A stretch of DNA of 64,000 nt from Deinococcales bacterium. Its GTDB lineage: Bacteria > Deinococcota > Deinococci > Deinococcales > JAAFIG01. Positions 1 through 8,090 of the stretch are shown here, piece by piece. The stretch's first letter is position 1; the number at the start of each line of letters is the position of its first letter. The stretch covers positions 1 to 64,000 of the forward strand of contig JAAFIG010000020.1 in NCBI GenBank assembly GCA_013298595.1, read 5' to 3'. The notes under the pieces were generated by a model that was not told where the DNA came from, ran no database searches, and saw only the letters and a list, made by a program, of their open reading frames with translations. The position numbers and the translations under genes are program-made.

Positions 1-1035
1 ATCATGTTAATTGATGTGATTCGCCCAGCCCAATTCCAAGCCCAAGGTTGGCTCGAGCCACTGGATAAGTACTTTGGTGGCGATGAGGATCGGGCAAATT
101 TTATCGAAGGGTATGTGCCTGGTCCTGTCAAAGCCACAACCTTTAATAACGAACTCTGGGCATTACCTGCCACCACCGATGTGCAATTTTTGTACTACCG
201 CAAGGATTTACTCGAGAAGTACAAAGCAGCCGTGCCTCGCACGTGGGAAGAACTAACCGATACTGCCCAAAAGATTTTAGCTGCCGAGAAAAACCCTGCT
301 TTGCAAGGTTTGAATTTTCAAGGCGCTCCGATTGAAGGAGCTGTTTGTATGTTCTTGCAACCTTTCTGGGCTGCGGGTGGCGATGTGATGCAAGGCGGTA
401 AGGTCAATGTCAATAACGAGTTTGGCAAAAAGGCGTTGAATTTATGGGTAGATTCGATTAACAAATCTAAAATCACCCCAGCTTCGATTGCAGAAGTTCG
501 TACCGACGATAGCCGCCGTTTGATGCAACAAGGCAATGTGCTGTTCGGATTGAACTGGGCATATGCTTGGGCGCATTTCCAAGGTAACGGTGGTCCAACC
601 AGTGGTCCAACTGCCGTCAAAGGCAATATTGGTGTGGTTAGATTACCTTCATTTGCTGGTTCAAAAGTCGGTAGTAGCACCTGCCAAGGTGGTGCTTCAT
701 GGGGTATCTCGAGCTTTAGCAAAAATAAGCAAAAAGCCTTCGATTTGATTCGCTACATGAGCGACACCAAAGCCCAAGAAGAATTCAGTATCAAAGGTGG
801 TTTCTTACCAGTGCGTAAAGCCTTGTACAACAATAGCAATGTCTTAAAAGCCAATCCGCACTACGCCGATCAATACCCAATTATCCTTAAAGCCCGTCCT
901 CGCCCAGTAACAGCCAATTACCCTAAGGTTTCCGAAATTATTCGCACCAATGTTAACGCGGTTGTAGCTGGCGCAAAAACCGTGGATAAAGCCCTCTTAG
1001 ACATGCAATCGGCACTCGAGCCACTCATCAAGTAA
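1..1035 (+). CDS. Sugar ABC transporter substrate-binding protein (5' end outside window)
   Basis: This is the C-terminal part of an extracellular solute-binding protein family 1 member. The reading frame is open to the window edge, so the signal peptide and start are missing. The visible part has the usual features of the family: a [10 protein letters not shown] segment followed by [14 protein letters not shown], the [10 protein letters not shown] region, and a C-terminal helix bundle ending PLIK. It is followed after 13 bp by two permease genes in the same direction, so it should be the periplasmic binding component of that importer. Substrate is inferred to be an oligosaccharide (maltose/trehalose class) from the family; the sequence does not settle which. 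No ATPase gene is present in the visible part, as is common for carbohydrate importers that share an MsmX/UgpC-type ATPase. Confidence 0.9.
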   Translation: MMLIDVIRPAQFQAQGWLEPLDKYFGGDEDRANFIEGYVPGPVKATTFNNELWALPATTDVQFLYYRKDLLEKYKAAVPRTWEELTDTAQKILAAEKNPALQGLNFQGAPIEGAVCMFLQPFWAAGGDVMQGGKVNVNNEFGKKALNLWVDSINKSKITPASIAEVRTDDSRRLMQQGNVLFGLNWAYAWAHFQGNGGPTSGPTAVKGNIGVVRLPSFAGSKVGSSTCQGGASWGISSFSKNKQKAFDLIRYMSDTKAQEEFSIKGGFLPVRKALYNNSNVLKANPHYADQYPIILKARPRPVTANYPKVSEIIRTNVNAVVAGAKTVDKALLDMQSALEPLIK

Positions 1036-1048
1036 AGGAAACTGTGTT

Positions 1049-1984
1049 GTGGCAATGCCATCACCAACCACGCCCCGAGTTCATCGGGGCGTGACTTTCT
1101 GGACACGTTTAATCACAGGGCAACTGACCGAAAAAGAATTTGGTTGGTTGCTGCTGAGTCCAGCTTTTATATTGCTAATTGGAATTTTTTTATACCCGAT
1201 GGTCAATGTTTTGTTGTTAACCGTTCGGGTTCAAGAAATTGCCGATCCAAGCAAAGTCAGTACGAGTTTTGAAAATTACTCGAGGTTACTTAAAGACCAA
1301 GCCTTCATAGATGCTTTTTGGCGAACGTTGTGGTTTGGCATTCTGACTGTCTCGGGTTCGTTCCTGATAGGTTTGCCACTGGCACTACTGGCAAATGTCA
1401 AAACAGGGTGGCGTTGGGTGGTTCGTATTGCGTTGCTGTTGCCTTGGGCGATGCCGCAAGTGATTGCAGGTACAATGTTTGCATGGATGTTTAACTCGCA
1501 ATACGGTTTGTTCAACGACCTTTTGCTGCGTTTACAGATTATCGAACAACCGATTCGCTGGTTGTTACAACCAGATACCCAAGTGATTGCTTTTGTTGTT
1601 ACCACCATCTGGAAAACCTCGAGTTTTGTAGCGCTAATTCTGCTGGGTGGCTTGCAAAGCATTCCAATCGAACTCGAGGAAGCCGCTACCGTGGATGGTG
1701 CCAGTTCGTGGCAAATTTTTTGGCGCATCACCATGCCATTGCTACGCCCAGCCATCGCTGTTGCCCTGATTTTCCGCACCCTTTCGGCACTTCAAGTCTT
1801 TGATATTCCATATGCTTTTAAGCAAGCAGGAGCACTGAATCTCGAGACACTTGGCATGTACATTCAAAAAACCACAGTCGAATTTACGGATTTTGGCTAT
1901 GGAGCAACAGTCAGCCTAGGCTTATTTGTGCTGGCGCTGATTATCACAGCTTTGTATGTACGTTTTTTTAGGACGGATGATTAA
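1049..1984 (+). CDS. Sugar ABC transporter permease, MalF type
   Basis: Inner-membrane permease subunit of a carbohydrate importer, 311 aa with about six hydrophobic segments. The EAA loop that contacts the ATPase is visible as [19 protein letters not shown] followed by [10 protein letters not shown] take the GTG at 1049 as start because AAAGGA lies 9 bp upstream; an ATG at 1055 is an alternative. The gene is 13 bp behind the binding-protein gene and its stop codon abuts the next ATG, so the three genes form one operon. Family assignment (binding-protein-dependent transport system inner membrane component) is firm; the sugar is not known. Confidence 0.92.
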   Translation: MAMPSPTTPRVHRGVTFWTRLITGQLTEKEFGWLLLSPAFILLIGIFLYPMVNVLLLTVRVQEIADPSKVSTSFENYSRLLKDQAFIDAFWRTLWFGILTVSGSFLIGLPLALLANVKTGWRWVVRIALLLPWAMPQVIAGTMFAWMFNSQYGLFNDLLLRLQIIEQPIRWLLQPDTQVIAFVVTTIWKTSSFVALILLGGLQSIPIELEEAATVDGASSWQIFWRITMPLLRPAIAVALIFRTLSALQVFDIPYAFKQAGALNLETLGMYIQKTTVEFTDFGYGATVSLGLFVLALIITALYVRFFRTDD

Positions 1985-2812
1985 ATGCCAAATAAATCGA
2001 ATAAATTTTTTGTTGCATTTGCCCTGATTCTACTTGTGGTTAACGGCGTTTACCCAATGGTCTGGGTATTCTTAACCAGTTTCAAAAACGATATCGAATT
2101 GCAAACCACGCCGATTGGCTACTTGCCACAAAGTTGGGCGCTCACCAATTACCAACAAGTTTTTGTACAACAACCATTCCTGCAATACTTTTTTAACAGC
2201 GTTTTTGTATCAACCGTTAGCACATTTTTTTGTGTGATTATCGCAGCCCTTGCAGGGTACGCCATCGCTCGAGTCAACTTACCAAATCGGCGTTTAATTC
2301 AAACCCTGATTGTTGCTGCCAGTATTTTTCCTGTGGTCAGTTTAATTGTGCCGCTTTACCAAATGATGCGGTCTTTTGGTTGGCTAGGCACCTACTTATC
2401 CCTGATCGTGCCATATACAGCGTTTAGTTTGCCAATCAGCATCCTAACCCTGACAGCGTTCTTTCAAGGCATTCCCAAAGACCTCGAGGATGCCGCGATG
2501 GTCGATGGATGCTCGAGATTCGGTGCATTGTGGCGAATTATTGTGCCGCTAGCTGCCCCCGGTGTTGCCACCGCCAGTATTCTGGCTTTTGTCAATTCTT
2601 GGAACGAATTCTTACTCGCTGTTACCTTTGCCAGTAACCAAGCCACCCGTACCATCCCACCAGCGATTGCCCTGTACCAAGGCGAATTTAGTTTTCCGTG
2701 GGGCATTATCAGCGCCGCAATTACGATTGCCATCATTCCAATTATCACCATTATTTTGATTTTCCAACAAAAAATTATTTCAGGTCTAACCGCTGGTAGC
2801 GTCAAAGGCTAA
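1985..2812 (+). CDS. Sugar ABC transporter permease, MalG type
   Basis: Second permease of the importer, 275 aa, six predicted membrane segments. The EAA motif reads PKDLEDAAMVDGCSRFGALW, and the downstream part IIVPLAAPG is as expected for MalG-like subunits. The ATG directly follows the stop codon of the MalF-type gene with no gap, indicating translational coupling. The gene ends the operon; 16 bp downstream lies a GC-rich palindrome that may act as the terminator. Confidence 0.92.
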   Translation: MPNKSNKFFVAFALILLVVNGVYPMVWVFLTSFKNDIELQTTPIGYLPQSWALTNYQQVFVQQPFLQYFFNSVFVSTVSTFFCVIIAALAGYAIARVNLPNRRLIQTLIVAASIFPVVSLIVPLYQMMRSFGWLGTYLSLIVPYTAFSLPISILTLTAFFQGIPKDLEDAAMVDGCSRFGALWRIIVPLAAPGVATASILAFVNSWNEFLLAVTFASNQATRTIPPAIALYQGEFSFPWGIISAAITIAIIPIITIILIFQQKIISGLTAGSVKG

Positions 2813-2828
2813 CCCCTGAACCGTAATG

Positions 2829-2851
2829 CGCGAGGCATGACTCGCCCTGTG
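2829..2851. repeat. GCGAGGC palindromic repeat, copy 1 (terminator-like)
   Basis: The sequence GCGAGGCATGACTCGCC forms a short hairpin just after the permease operon. It is a diverged copy of the palindrome seen again at 31420 and 58269, each time just behind a gene 3' end. A role in 3' end formation is inferred from position only. Confidence 0.45.
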
Positions 2852-2881
2852 CACCTCGCCCAATATCTATAGGAGCAACCT

Positions 2882-3364
2882 GTGAATCTCGAGCAACGAT
2901 TAAAAACCCCAAACCTAGACGATTTTGAACGCGAATTGCTCGAGACAGTGCAAGAATTTGGTTGGCAAGTCACTTTGATACCCGAAGACGAAGAAGGTAG
3001 CGCATTTGCTTTCTCGATTGGTTTTTTTGCAACCCTCCAACACCCAGAAATTATTCTTTTTGGGTTGCAACTCGAGACGATGCACAGCCTGATAAACCAC
3101 ATTGGTGACAAAATAAAGGCAGGCTCGAGATTTAATCACGGGCAAGTCAGTACCGATATTCTCGAGGGCTACGAAGTGATGTTCGTTAACGTGCCTAAAG
3201 TGCAGTATCCAGAGTATTTAGGGGCTGCCAAATGGTTTTACGAATCCGATGATTTTCCTGTGTTGCAAATGATTTATCCAGATCGGTTGCACCGATTTCC
3301 GTGGGATGAAAATGCACATCCAAAATTCCTCGAGCAACAACCAATACTGGGAATTCTCGAGTAG
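2882..3364 (+). CDS. DUF4262 domain protein
   Basis: A 160-aa soluble protein that matches the DUF4262 pattern: an N-terminal helix, then GWQVTLIPEDEE, the segment FAFSIGFFATLQHPEIILFG, a conserved NHIGDKIKAG stretch, and a C-terminal YPDRLHRFPWD motif. No biochemical function is established for the family. The GTG at 2882 is chosen because AGGAGC precedes it. It stands alone between the transporter operon and a small antitoxin-like gene and carries five CTCGAG hexamers, so it looks like a long-term resident of this genome. Confidence 0.8.
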   Translation: MNLEQRLKTPNLDDFERELLETVQEFGWQVTLIPEDEEGSAFAFSIGFFATLQHPEIILFGLQLETMHSLINHIGDKIKAGSRFNHGQVSTDILEGYEVMFVNVPKVQYPEYLGAAKWFYESDDFPVLQMIYPDRLHRFPWDENAHPKFLEQQPILGILE

Positions 3365-3384
3365 GTTGTGTCATAGGTTTGGAG

Positions 3385-3390
3385 TAAACT
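3385..3390 (+). promoter_or_regulatory. -10 box of a leaderless promoter
   Basis: TAAACT ends 6 nt before the ATG at 3397 and there is no Shine-Dalgarno sequence, so transcription should begin at or next to the start codon. This matches the arrangement at many other genes of this window. Confidence 0.6.
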
Positions 3391-3396
3391 AAGATC

Positions 3397-3630
3397 ATGG
3401 AAAGTATTGAAATTTCTAATACTCAATATGAAATGCTCGAGGATCTGAGCCAAGGACAGAAAACTTCGATAAACTCTATTTTAAATTTGACATTGGAGCA
3501 ATTAGGTCTTTCTAAAAAATCGCGTCAAGCACTTTTGAAAATAAATTCTCGAGTTGCCGCTTTGACTCAAGAAGACACTGATTTAATTGATGAAATTGTT
3601 CGGGCTGTACGCACTGTGAAACGTGTTTGA
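3397..3630 (+). CDS. Small hypothetical protein, possible antitoxin
   Basis: A 77-aa, mostly helical protein that I do not recognise as a named family. It reads MESIEISNTQYEML, then a basic helical middle (GLSKKSRQALLKI) and an acidic/basic C-terminus (VRAVRTVKRV). Size, helical content and the tight overlap (TTGA) with a following truncated PIN-like frame suggest the antitoxin of a VapBC-like pair, but no classic DNA-binding motif is evident. It has its own leaderless promoter. Confidence 0.55.
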   Translation: MESIEISNTQYEMLEDLSQGQKTSINSILNLTLEQLGLSKKSRQALLKINSRVAALTQEDTDLIDEIVRAVRTVKRV

Positions 3631-3725
3631 AAGTTGGTATTGACCCTAAAGGTAAGTATGTTTCAGGTGCAGTTAATCGGGTGTGGTTATTTGATGCTTT
3701 ACTAGACTTTTATGGTTTTTTCTAG
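3627..3725 (+). pseudogene. Possible remnant of a PIN-domain (VapC-like) toxin
   Basis: A 32-aa frame starts with TTG overlapping the stop of the antitoxin-like gene. It begins MKVGIDPKGKYVSGAVN, which resembles the N-terminus of PIN toxins (MKVVIDTNVxVSGxxN) with the DTN catalytic triad lost, and it stops after FYGFF where a toxin would continue for about 100 more residues. I read it as a decayed toxin. The match is short and could be coincidence. Confidence 0.3.
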
Positions 3726-3740
3726 TTGAAAAGGATTTGT

Positions 3741-4865
3741 ATGTCTGAACTTGATTTCTTATGGTTTTGCGTTCTTCAACACGATGGTGAGTATCTTGGC
3801 ACCCGCGAATTGCCACCGCGTCAACCGTCACTTGAGTATATTTCTAATTTGATTGATACAGCTGGGGAAATGGGTTTCTCGAGTTTGTTAACAGCCACCA
3901 ATTTTCATTCGTATCACGAGAATTTTACAGTAGCGACAGCGGCGTTGGCTCGGAGCCGTAACGCTGGTTTGTTGGTCGCGGTTCGCACCGGTATGTTTGA
4001 TGCGGCGATGTATGCCAAAATGGTGTCTACATTGGCGAATTTGTTTCCTGGTCGGGTGCGAATTAATATTGTCACTGGCTCGAGTTTGGCAGAGAATGCG
4101 ATGTATGGTGATTACAGCCCGCATGAGATGCGGTATGAGCGGACGCATGAGTTTATGAAGTTGTTGCGGTTGTTCTGGGATTCTGAAGGCGTAATCAATT
4201 ACGAGGGTAAGCATTACAAGTACTCTGGGAGTGTTCTCGAGCCGAAACCGCCTTATCGGATTCCGTTGTACTTTGGTGGGGCTTCTGAGGCTGCTATGCG
4301 GATTGCGGCTGAACTTGCCGATGTTTATTTGCTGTGGGGCGAACCTAAGGCGATGCTCGAGACGCGAATTGCGCGGATGAATGAGCTTAGTCTCGAGTTT
4401 GGGCGTAAGGTGGCGTATGGTTTGCGGACGCATGTGGTGGTGCGTGAAACCGAAGCCGAGGCAATTGCGGCTGCCGAGCGTATGATTTCTAAGATTGATC
4501 CTCAGGTGCGAGAAAATTTTGTTAAGTCGTATACCAAAGTAGATAGCACTGGGCAGGGCAATCAAATTAAGATTTTGCAAGCGGCGCTCGAGAAAGGTGA
4601 TTTTTTTATCGAGGAGAGCTTGTGGGCTGGGGTTGGTATGGCTCGTAGCGGGGTTGGTGTTGCAATTGTCGGCAATCCGCAACAAGTGGCTGCCAAAATT
4701 CAGGGATATGTGGATATGGGTATCTCGAGTTTTATTTTTAGTGGGTACCCGCATACCGATGAGTGTCGCCGCTTTGGTGAGATGGTTATGCCTTTGGTTC
4801 GGGGTGCTAGTTTCTCGAGCGGAGATCGAAAGTTATTTGATGTTGATGTGGCTCCGACAATTTAG
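3741..4865 (+). CDS. ssuD: FMNH2-dependent alkanesulfonate monooxygenase (SsuD-like)
   Basis: A 374-aa luciferase-like monooxygenase. Diagnostic segments include SSLLTATNFHSYHENF, the LFPGRVRINIVTGSS flavin-site strand, the SPHEMRYERTHEFMKLLRLF helix, and IPLYFGGASEAAMRIAAELA. These follow the SsuD family, which releases sulfite from alkanesulfonates with reduced flavin. Length is close to that of the E. coli enzyme. I start at the ATG at 3741 (AAAAGGA 6 bp upstream) rather than the TTG at 3726. No flavin reductase or ssuABC transporter lies nearby, so the substrate is less certain than the family. The stop overlaps the stop of the convergent gene by 4 bp. Confidence 0.85.
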   Translation: MSELDFLWFCVLQHDGEYLGTRELPPRQPSLEYISNLIDTAGEMGFSSLLTATNFHSYHENFTVATAALARSRNAGLLVAVRTGMFDAAMYAKMVSTLANLFPGRVRINIVTGSSLAENAMYGDYSPHEMRYERTHEFMKLLRLFWDSEGVINYEGKHYKYSGSVLEPKPPYRIPLYFGGASEAAMRIAAELADVYLLWGEPKAMLETRIARMNELSLEFGRKVAYGLRTHVVVRETEAEAIAAAERMISKIDPQVRENFVKSYTKVDSTGQGNQIKILQAALEKGDFFIEESLWAGVGMARSGVGVAIVGNPQQVAAKIQGYVDMGISSFIFSGYPHTDECRRFGEMVMPLVRGASFSSGDRKLFDVDVAPTI

Positions 4866-5602
4866 CGGTTGTAAACAACACCAAATTTAATAATCCAAAC
4901 GATGGCTTTACCAGTGGTTTGAAAAATCCCAGCATTGGTTTGGATTGCCCAATTATTGGGCAGTGGTACGCGAATACCAGCGTATGCGTCGACTATACGA
5001 AAATCGTCCCAACGTGTATCCCATTCGACCAGTACCAAGGCATATGGTGTGACGCGCCAGACACCGCCTATATAGGTGTACAAACCGCCATACTCGAGTT
5101 TGGGAATAAAAATAATTTCTTGCTCGAGGGCAAAGTACAGTGTGAACACATCTACAATGCGCCAGCGTCCGTTGATGGATAAGAAATTATTAAAGAAAAA
5201 ACTTTTCTCAAAATTTGGCTCAAGCCTGAGCGTGGCAGATAAAGCGAGATCGTCTTTGTTGATAAAAGTGTATTTGCCATATATTTGTCCGCTGAGTCGT
5301 CCTGTGGTTGAAACGCCAATTTCATTGAAGCTATAGCCAATGCGAGCACCCAGTTTAAAAGCAGCAATAATTGGGGTTTCGAGTTGAGCATAGATACTTA
5401 ATGCCGATGGTGTGTTTAGCGGGGCGATATAAAACAAACCAAATTTAGCTTCTCGAGCCTCAGGTAATTGTAGAGTGTAATCTAAGCTTGCTCGTATCGA
5501 AAAAGCACTACTTTGTGGGAAGAAAACACCAAATGCCTCACCGCTGATCTGTGCACTGGCACTCGAGAACAATAAGTAAAGAAGTAAAATCAATTGTTTC
5601 AT
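4862..5602 (-). CDS. Secreted beta-rich protein, putative outer-membrane beta-barrel
   Basis: A 246-aa protein with a cleavable signal peptide (MKQLILLLYLLFSSASAQ). The mature part is a run of amphipathic strands of alternating hydrophobic and polar residues with many aromatic girdle residues (FGLFYIAPL, ARIGYSFNEIGV, GGVWRVTPYALVLVEW), ending in IKFGVVYNR. This is typical of small outer-membrane barrels. No named family is recognised. Start is the ATG at 5602, just before the signal peptide; the frame upstream is open but lacks a good start. Divergent from aroH with only 54 bp between the start codons. Confidence 0.65.
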   Translation of the reverse strand: MKQLILLLYLLFSSASAQISGEAFGVFFPQSSAFSIRASLDYTLQLPEAREAKFGLFYIAPLNTPSALSIYAQLETPIIAAFKLGARIGYSFNEIGVSTTGRLSGQIYGKYTFINKDDLALSATLRLEPNFEKSFFFNNFLSINGRWRIVDVFTLYFALEQEIIFIPKLEYGGLYTYIGGVWRVTPYALVLVEWDTRWDDFRIVDAYAGIRVPLPNNWAIQTNAGIFQTTGKAIVWIIKFGVVYNR

Positions 5603-5644
5603 TTGTCTAGCATACGAGGTTCTCGAGCTTGGTGCTGTTCGTGT

Positions 5645-5650
5645 TACACT
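5645..5650 (+). promoter_or_regulatory. -10 box of leaderless aroH promoter
   Basis: TACACT ends 6 nt before the aroH ATG at 5657 and is preceded by TGT, giving an extended -10 look. There is no Shine-Dalgarno sequence between box and start. Confidence 0.65.
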
Positions 5651-5656
5651 CCAACC

Positions 5657-6055
5657 ATGATTCGAGGGGTTCGTGGTGCGACAACAGTCTCTGAAAATAC
5701 GTCCGCAGCGATTTTTGCAGCAACGCAGGAATTGCTGGTTGAAATGTTGGCTGCAAATAATATTTGTGCTCAGGCGCAAACCCCAACCCTCGAGGAATTA
5801 GAAGTTGTTTGCAGCATTATGTTTACTGTTACCAGAGATTTGGATGCTGCTTTTCCCGCCGAAGCTGCTCGTAATGGTTTAGGCATGAAATATGTACCAC
5901 TTTTAAATGCCCTCGAGATTCATGTGCCTAATCGTCTTGAGCGAGCCATTCGTGTGATGATGCACATCAATACAGATAAACCACAACGCGAAGTGAAACA
6001 TGTGTATTTGCGTGGGGCTACAGTTTTACGCCCCGACCTCGAGAGCGCTCAGTAA
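5657..6055 (+). CDS. aroH: Chorismate mutase, AroH type
   Basis: A 132-aa monofunctional chorismate mutase of the AroH fold, converting chorismate to prephenate for phenylalanine and tyrosine synthesis. It starts with the family signature MIRGVRGATTV; the arginine of this motif is an active-site residue. It continues with FTVTRDLDAAFPAEAAR and the strand VPNRLERAIRVMMHINT, and ends near HVYLRGATVLRPDL. Size agrees with the Bacillus enzyme. The start is fixed by the family N-terminus and by a leaderless -10 box 6 nt upstream. Confidence 0.93.
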   Translation: MIRGVRGATTVSENTSAAIFAATQELLVEMLAANNICAQAQTPTLEELEVVCSIMFTVTRDLDAAFPAEAARNGLGMKYVPLLNALEIHVPNRLERAIRVMMHINTDKPQREVKHVYLRGATVLRPDLESAQ

Positions 6056-6104
6056 AATTTTTGTTTTGCATGGCTTTTAGCACCTCAGTATAAATTGGTG
6101 CTAC

Positions 6105-6135
6105 TTTACATTTTCGCGCTGCGTTACTTTATAAT
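6105..6135 (+). promoter_or_regulatory. Promoter of the M14 carboxypeptidase gene
   Basis: TTTACA at 6105-6110 and TATAAT at 6130-6135, with a 19-bp spacer. The -10 is a perfect consensus; the spacer is longer than ideal. The transcript would carry a leader of about 45 nt. Confidence 0.5.
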
Positions 6136-6187
6136 CGTGTCCGTAGTAACAATTTGTACCACTGTTGTTTATGACCAAGGGGGTTTT

Positions 6188-7870
6188 ATGAATCATTGGC
6201 GTAACTCGAAATCGTTGCTGGTGGCTAGTGTTGTTGTGGCTTTGCTGACAAGTTGTCAGAAAGGTTCAACCCAAACCGACGCTAATTTAACAGATGCAGA
6301 ACGCTACGCATTTGAACAAAACGAAGTGGTGATTAGCCGCGTGACTTTTGATGATGATGCAACAGCTCGTAAAATAGCCATTAGTTTCGAGCCTATCGAG
6401 ATCAATTACAAACAAGGCTATTTACTAACCGACCTTGGACGTGAAGATTTTGCTAAGCTCCGCGATCTCGAGCCAAGTATGGGGATTACAGTCGGTGTGG
6501 ATACACAATTAACTGTCCAGCAAAGCAATATCTTGCGCCAAATCGAAACTCAAGGTATACCAGCTTTAACCACGCAAAGCATCAGCGGTTTTGCTTGTTA
6601 CCGCACTGTCGAAGAAAGTTACACTACCGCACAGAATATCGTGAACAACAATCCAAATCTGGCATCTTGGTCTGATGTTGGCGATAGTTGGCTCAAAACC
6701 CAGAACCGTGGTGGTTACGATTTACGGGTACTTAAACTGACCAATAAAAACATTGCTGGTACAAAACCCAGAGCCTTTATTATGAGCGCAATCCATGCTC
6801 GAGAATATAGCACTGCTGAAACTGCTACACGGCTTGCCGAGTACTTAGTGAACAATTACGGAACAAACCCAGATATCACATGGATGCTTGACCATCAAGA
6901 AGTGCATTTATTATTACAAGCCAACCCAGATGGCAGAAAACGTGCCGAAGCTGGTGTTTTATGGCGTAAAAATAACAACACAACCTATTGTGCTTCAGGC
7001 AGTAAAAAAGGCGCAGACCTAAACCGCAACAGCAGTTTTGAATGGAACACAGGTGGCTCGAGTGCCAATCAATGCGATGACACGTACCGAGGTGCCAGTG
7101 CTGCTTCTGAACCAGAAACCAAAACAATTCAGAATTATGCTGCGAGTATCTTCCCAGATCAACGTGGTCCAAATACCACAGATGCGGCACCTGCCAATAC
7201 CAGTGGTATTTTTGTGACGTTACATAGTTACAGCCAATTGGTGCTTTGGCCTTGGGGTAATCGCAGTAGTGTGGCACCGAACGGTACCGCTTTACAAACC
7301 CTAGGTCGCAAATTTGCTTTCTTTAACAATTACACACCACAACAATCGATTGGTTTATATCCGACCAGTGGCACTTCCGACGATTATGTGTATGGCACAC
7401 TGGGCATTGCTTCGTATACCTTTGAACTTGGTACGTCGTTCTTCCAACCTTGCTCGGATTTTACTAATACTATCTTGCCAAACAACCTTGATGCCTTGCT
7501 GTACGCAATTCGTGTGGCTCGAGCACCATACCAATTACCTGCGGGTCCTGATGCTCTCAGTCTGGCAATTTCGGGTGGTACACTTAGCGCAACCATTAAC
7601 GATACACGCTTTAATAATTCCAATGGTACAGAAGCTACTCAAAATATTGCGGCTGCCGAGTATTACGTAGACACTCCACCGTGGGCAAGTGGTGCAACAG
7701 CCAATGCCATGACAGCCACAGATGGCAGTTTCAATGCCTCGAGCGAAGGTGCACGCGCTACCATTAGTACCGCAGGTCTGAGCGCTGGACGACATACAAT
7801 CTTTGTGCGAGGACGTGATACCAGCAACAACTGGGGTCCTGTCAGTGCTGTATTCCTAAACGTTCCATAA
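6188..7870 (+). CDS. Secreted zinc carboxypeptidase, peptidase family M14, lipoprotein
   Basis: A 560-aa M14 metallocarboxypeptidase. A lipoprotein signal ends in the lipobox LLTSC (residues about 19-23). Zinc ligands are visible in SAIHAREYSTAETATRLAEY (HxxE) and in the later TLHSY histidine; substrate binding is represented by QANPDGRKRAE and DLNRNSS, and the catalytic glutamate by SYTFELGTSFF. About 130 C-terminal residues after the catalytic domain form a beta-rich domain. It should trim C-terminal residues of peptides outside the cytoplasm. The ATG at 6188 has a strong AAGGGGG ribosome site; the ORF upstream of it is not part of the protein. Confidence 0.92.
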   Translation: MNHWRNSKSLLVASVVVALLTSCQKGSTQTDANLTDAERYAFEQNEVVISRVTFDDDATARKIAISFEPIEINYKQGYLLTDLGREDFAKLRDLEPSMGITVGVDTQLTVQQSNILRQIETQGIPALTTQSISGFACYRTVEESYTTAQNIVNNNPNLASWSDVGDSWLKTQNRGGYDLRVLKLTNKNIAGTKPRAFIMSAIHAREYSTAETATRLAEYLVNNYGTNPDITWMLDHQEVHLLLQANPDGRKRAEAGVLWRKNNNTTYCASGSKKGADLNRNSSFEWNTGGSSANQCDDTYRGASAASEPETKTIQNYAASIFPDQRGPNTTDAAPANTSGIFVTLHSYSQLVLWPWGNRSSVAPNGTALQTLGRKFAFFNNYTPQQSIGLYPTSGTSDDYVYGTLGIASYTFELGTSFFQPCSDFTNTILPNNLDALLYAIRVARAPYQLPAGPDALSLAISGGTLSATINDTRFNNSNGTEATQNIAAAEYYVDTPPWASGATANAMTATDGSFNASSEGARATISTAGLSAGRHTIFVRGRDTSNNWGPVSAVFLNVP

Positions 7871-7882
7871 GACTCGGGGATT

Positions 7883-7915
7883 ATAGAGGAGCACATTGTG
7901 CTCCTCTATTTTTTG
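7883..7915 (+). terminator. Intrinsic terminator of the carboxypeptidase gene
   Basis: A 12-bp perfect stem (ATAGAGGAGCAC / GTGCTCCTCTAT) with an ATT loop is followed directly by a T-run. It lies 12 bp after the stop codon. Confidence 0.9.
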
Positions 7916-7936
7916 ACACCATACGCCATTTTGCAC

Positions 7937-7966
7937 TTGCGTTTCACACGCTTTGCCGCTTACAAT
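7937..7966 (+). promoter_or_regulatory. Promoter of tRNA-Arg
   Basis: TTGCGT at 7937-7942, an 18-bp spacer, and TACAAT at 7961-7966, ending 14 bp before the mature tRNA 5' end. Confidence 0.65.
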
Positions 7967-7980
7967 TCTCGGGCGCTGAT

Positions 7981-8057
7981 GCACCCATAGCTCAGCCGGA
8001 TAGAGCAGCGAGCTTCTAACTCGCGGGTCGGGAGTTCGAGCCTCTCTGGGTGCGCCA
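7981..8057 (+). tRNA. tRNA-Arg (anticodon TCT), CCA encoded
   Basis: Cloverleaf can be folded by eye. The acceptor arms GCACCCA and TGGGTGC pair fully. The D arm is AGCTCAGCCGGATAGAGC. The anticodon stem GCGAG/CTCGC encloses the loop CTTCTAA with anticodon TCT, which reads AGA. The T arm contains GTTCGAG. Discriminator G is followed by an encoded CCA at 8055-8057. Confidence 0.95.
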
Positions 8058-8058
8058 A

Positions 8059-8090
8059 AAATCCCCTCGAGTTTTCGAGGGGATTTCTTT
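8059..8090. terminator. Bidirectional terminator between tRNA-Arg and the MerR gene
   Basis: AAATCCCCTCGA pairs with TCGAGGGGATTT around a GTTT loop, with T-rich sequence on both outer flanks. It can serve the tRNA on the plus strand and the convergent MerR gene. The stem contains a CTCGAG hexamer. Confidence 0.85.

Noticed and set aside
3888-4754. Long open frame on the minus strand inside ssuD (288 codons)
   Set aside because: It is a shadow of the SsuD reading frame, with His/Arg-rich composition and no ribosome site or family match.
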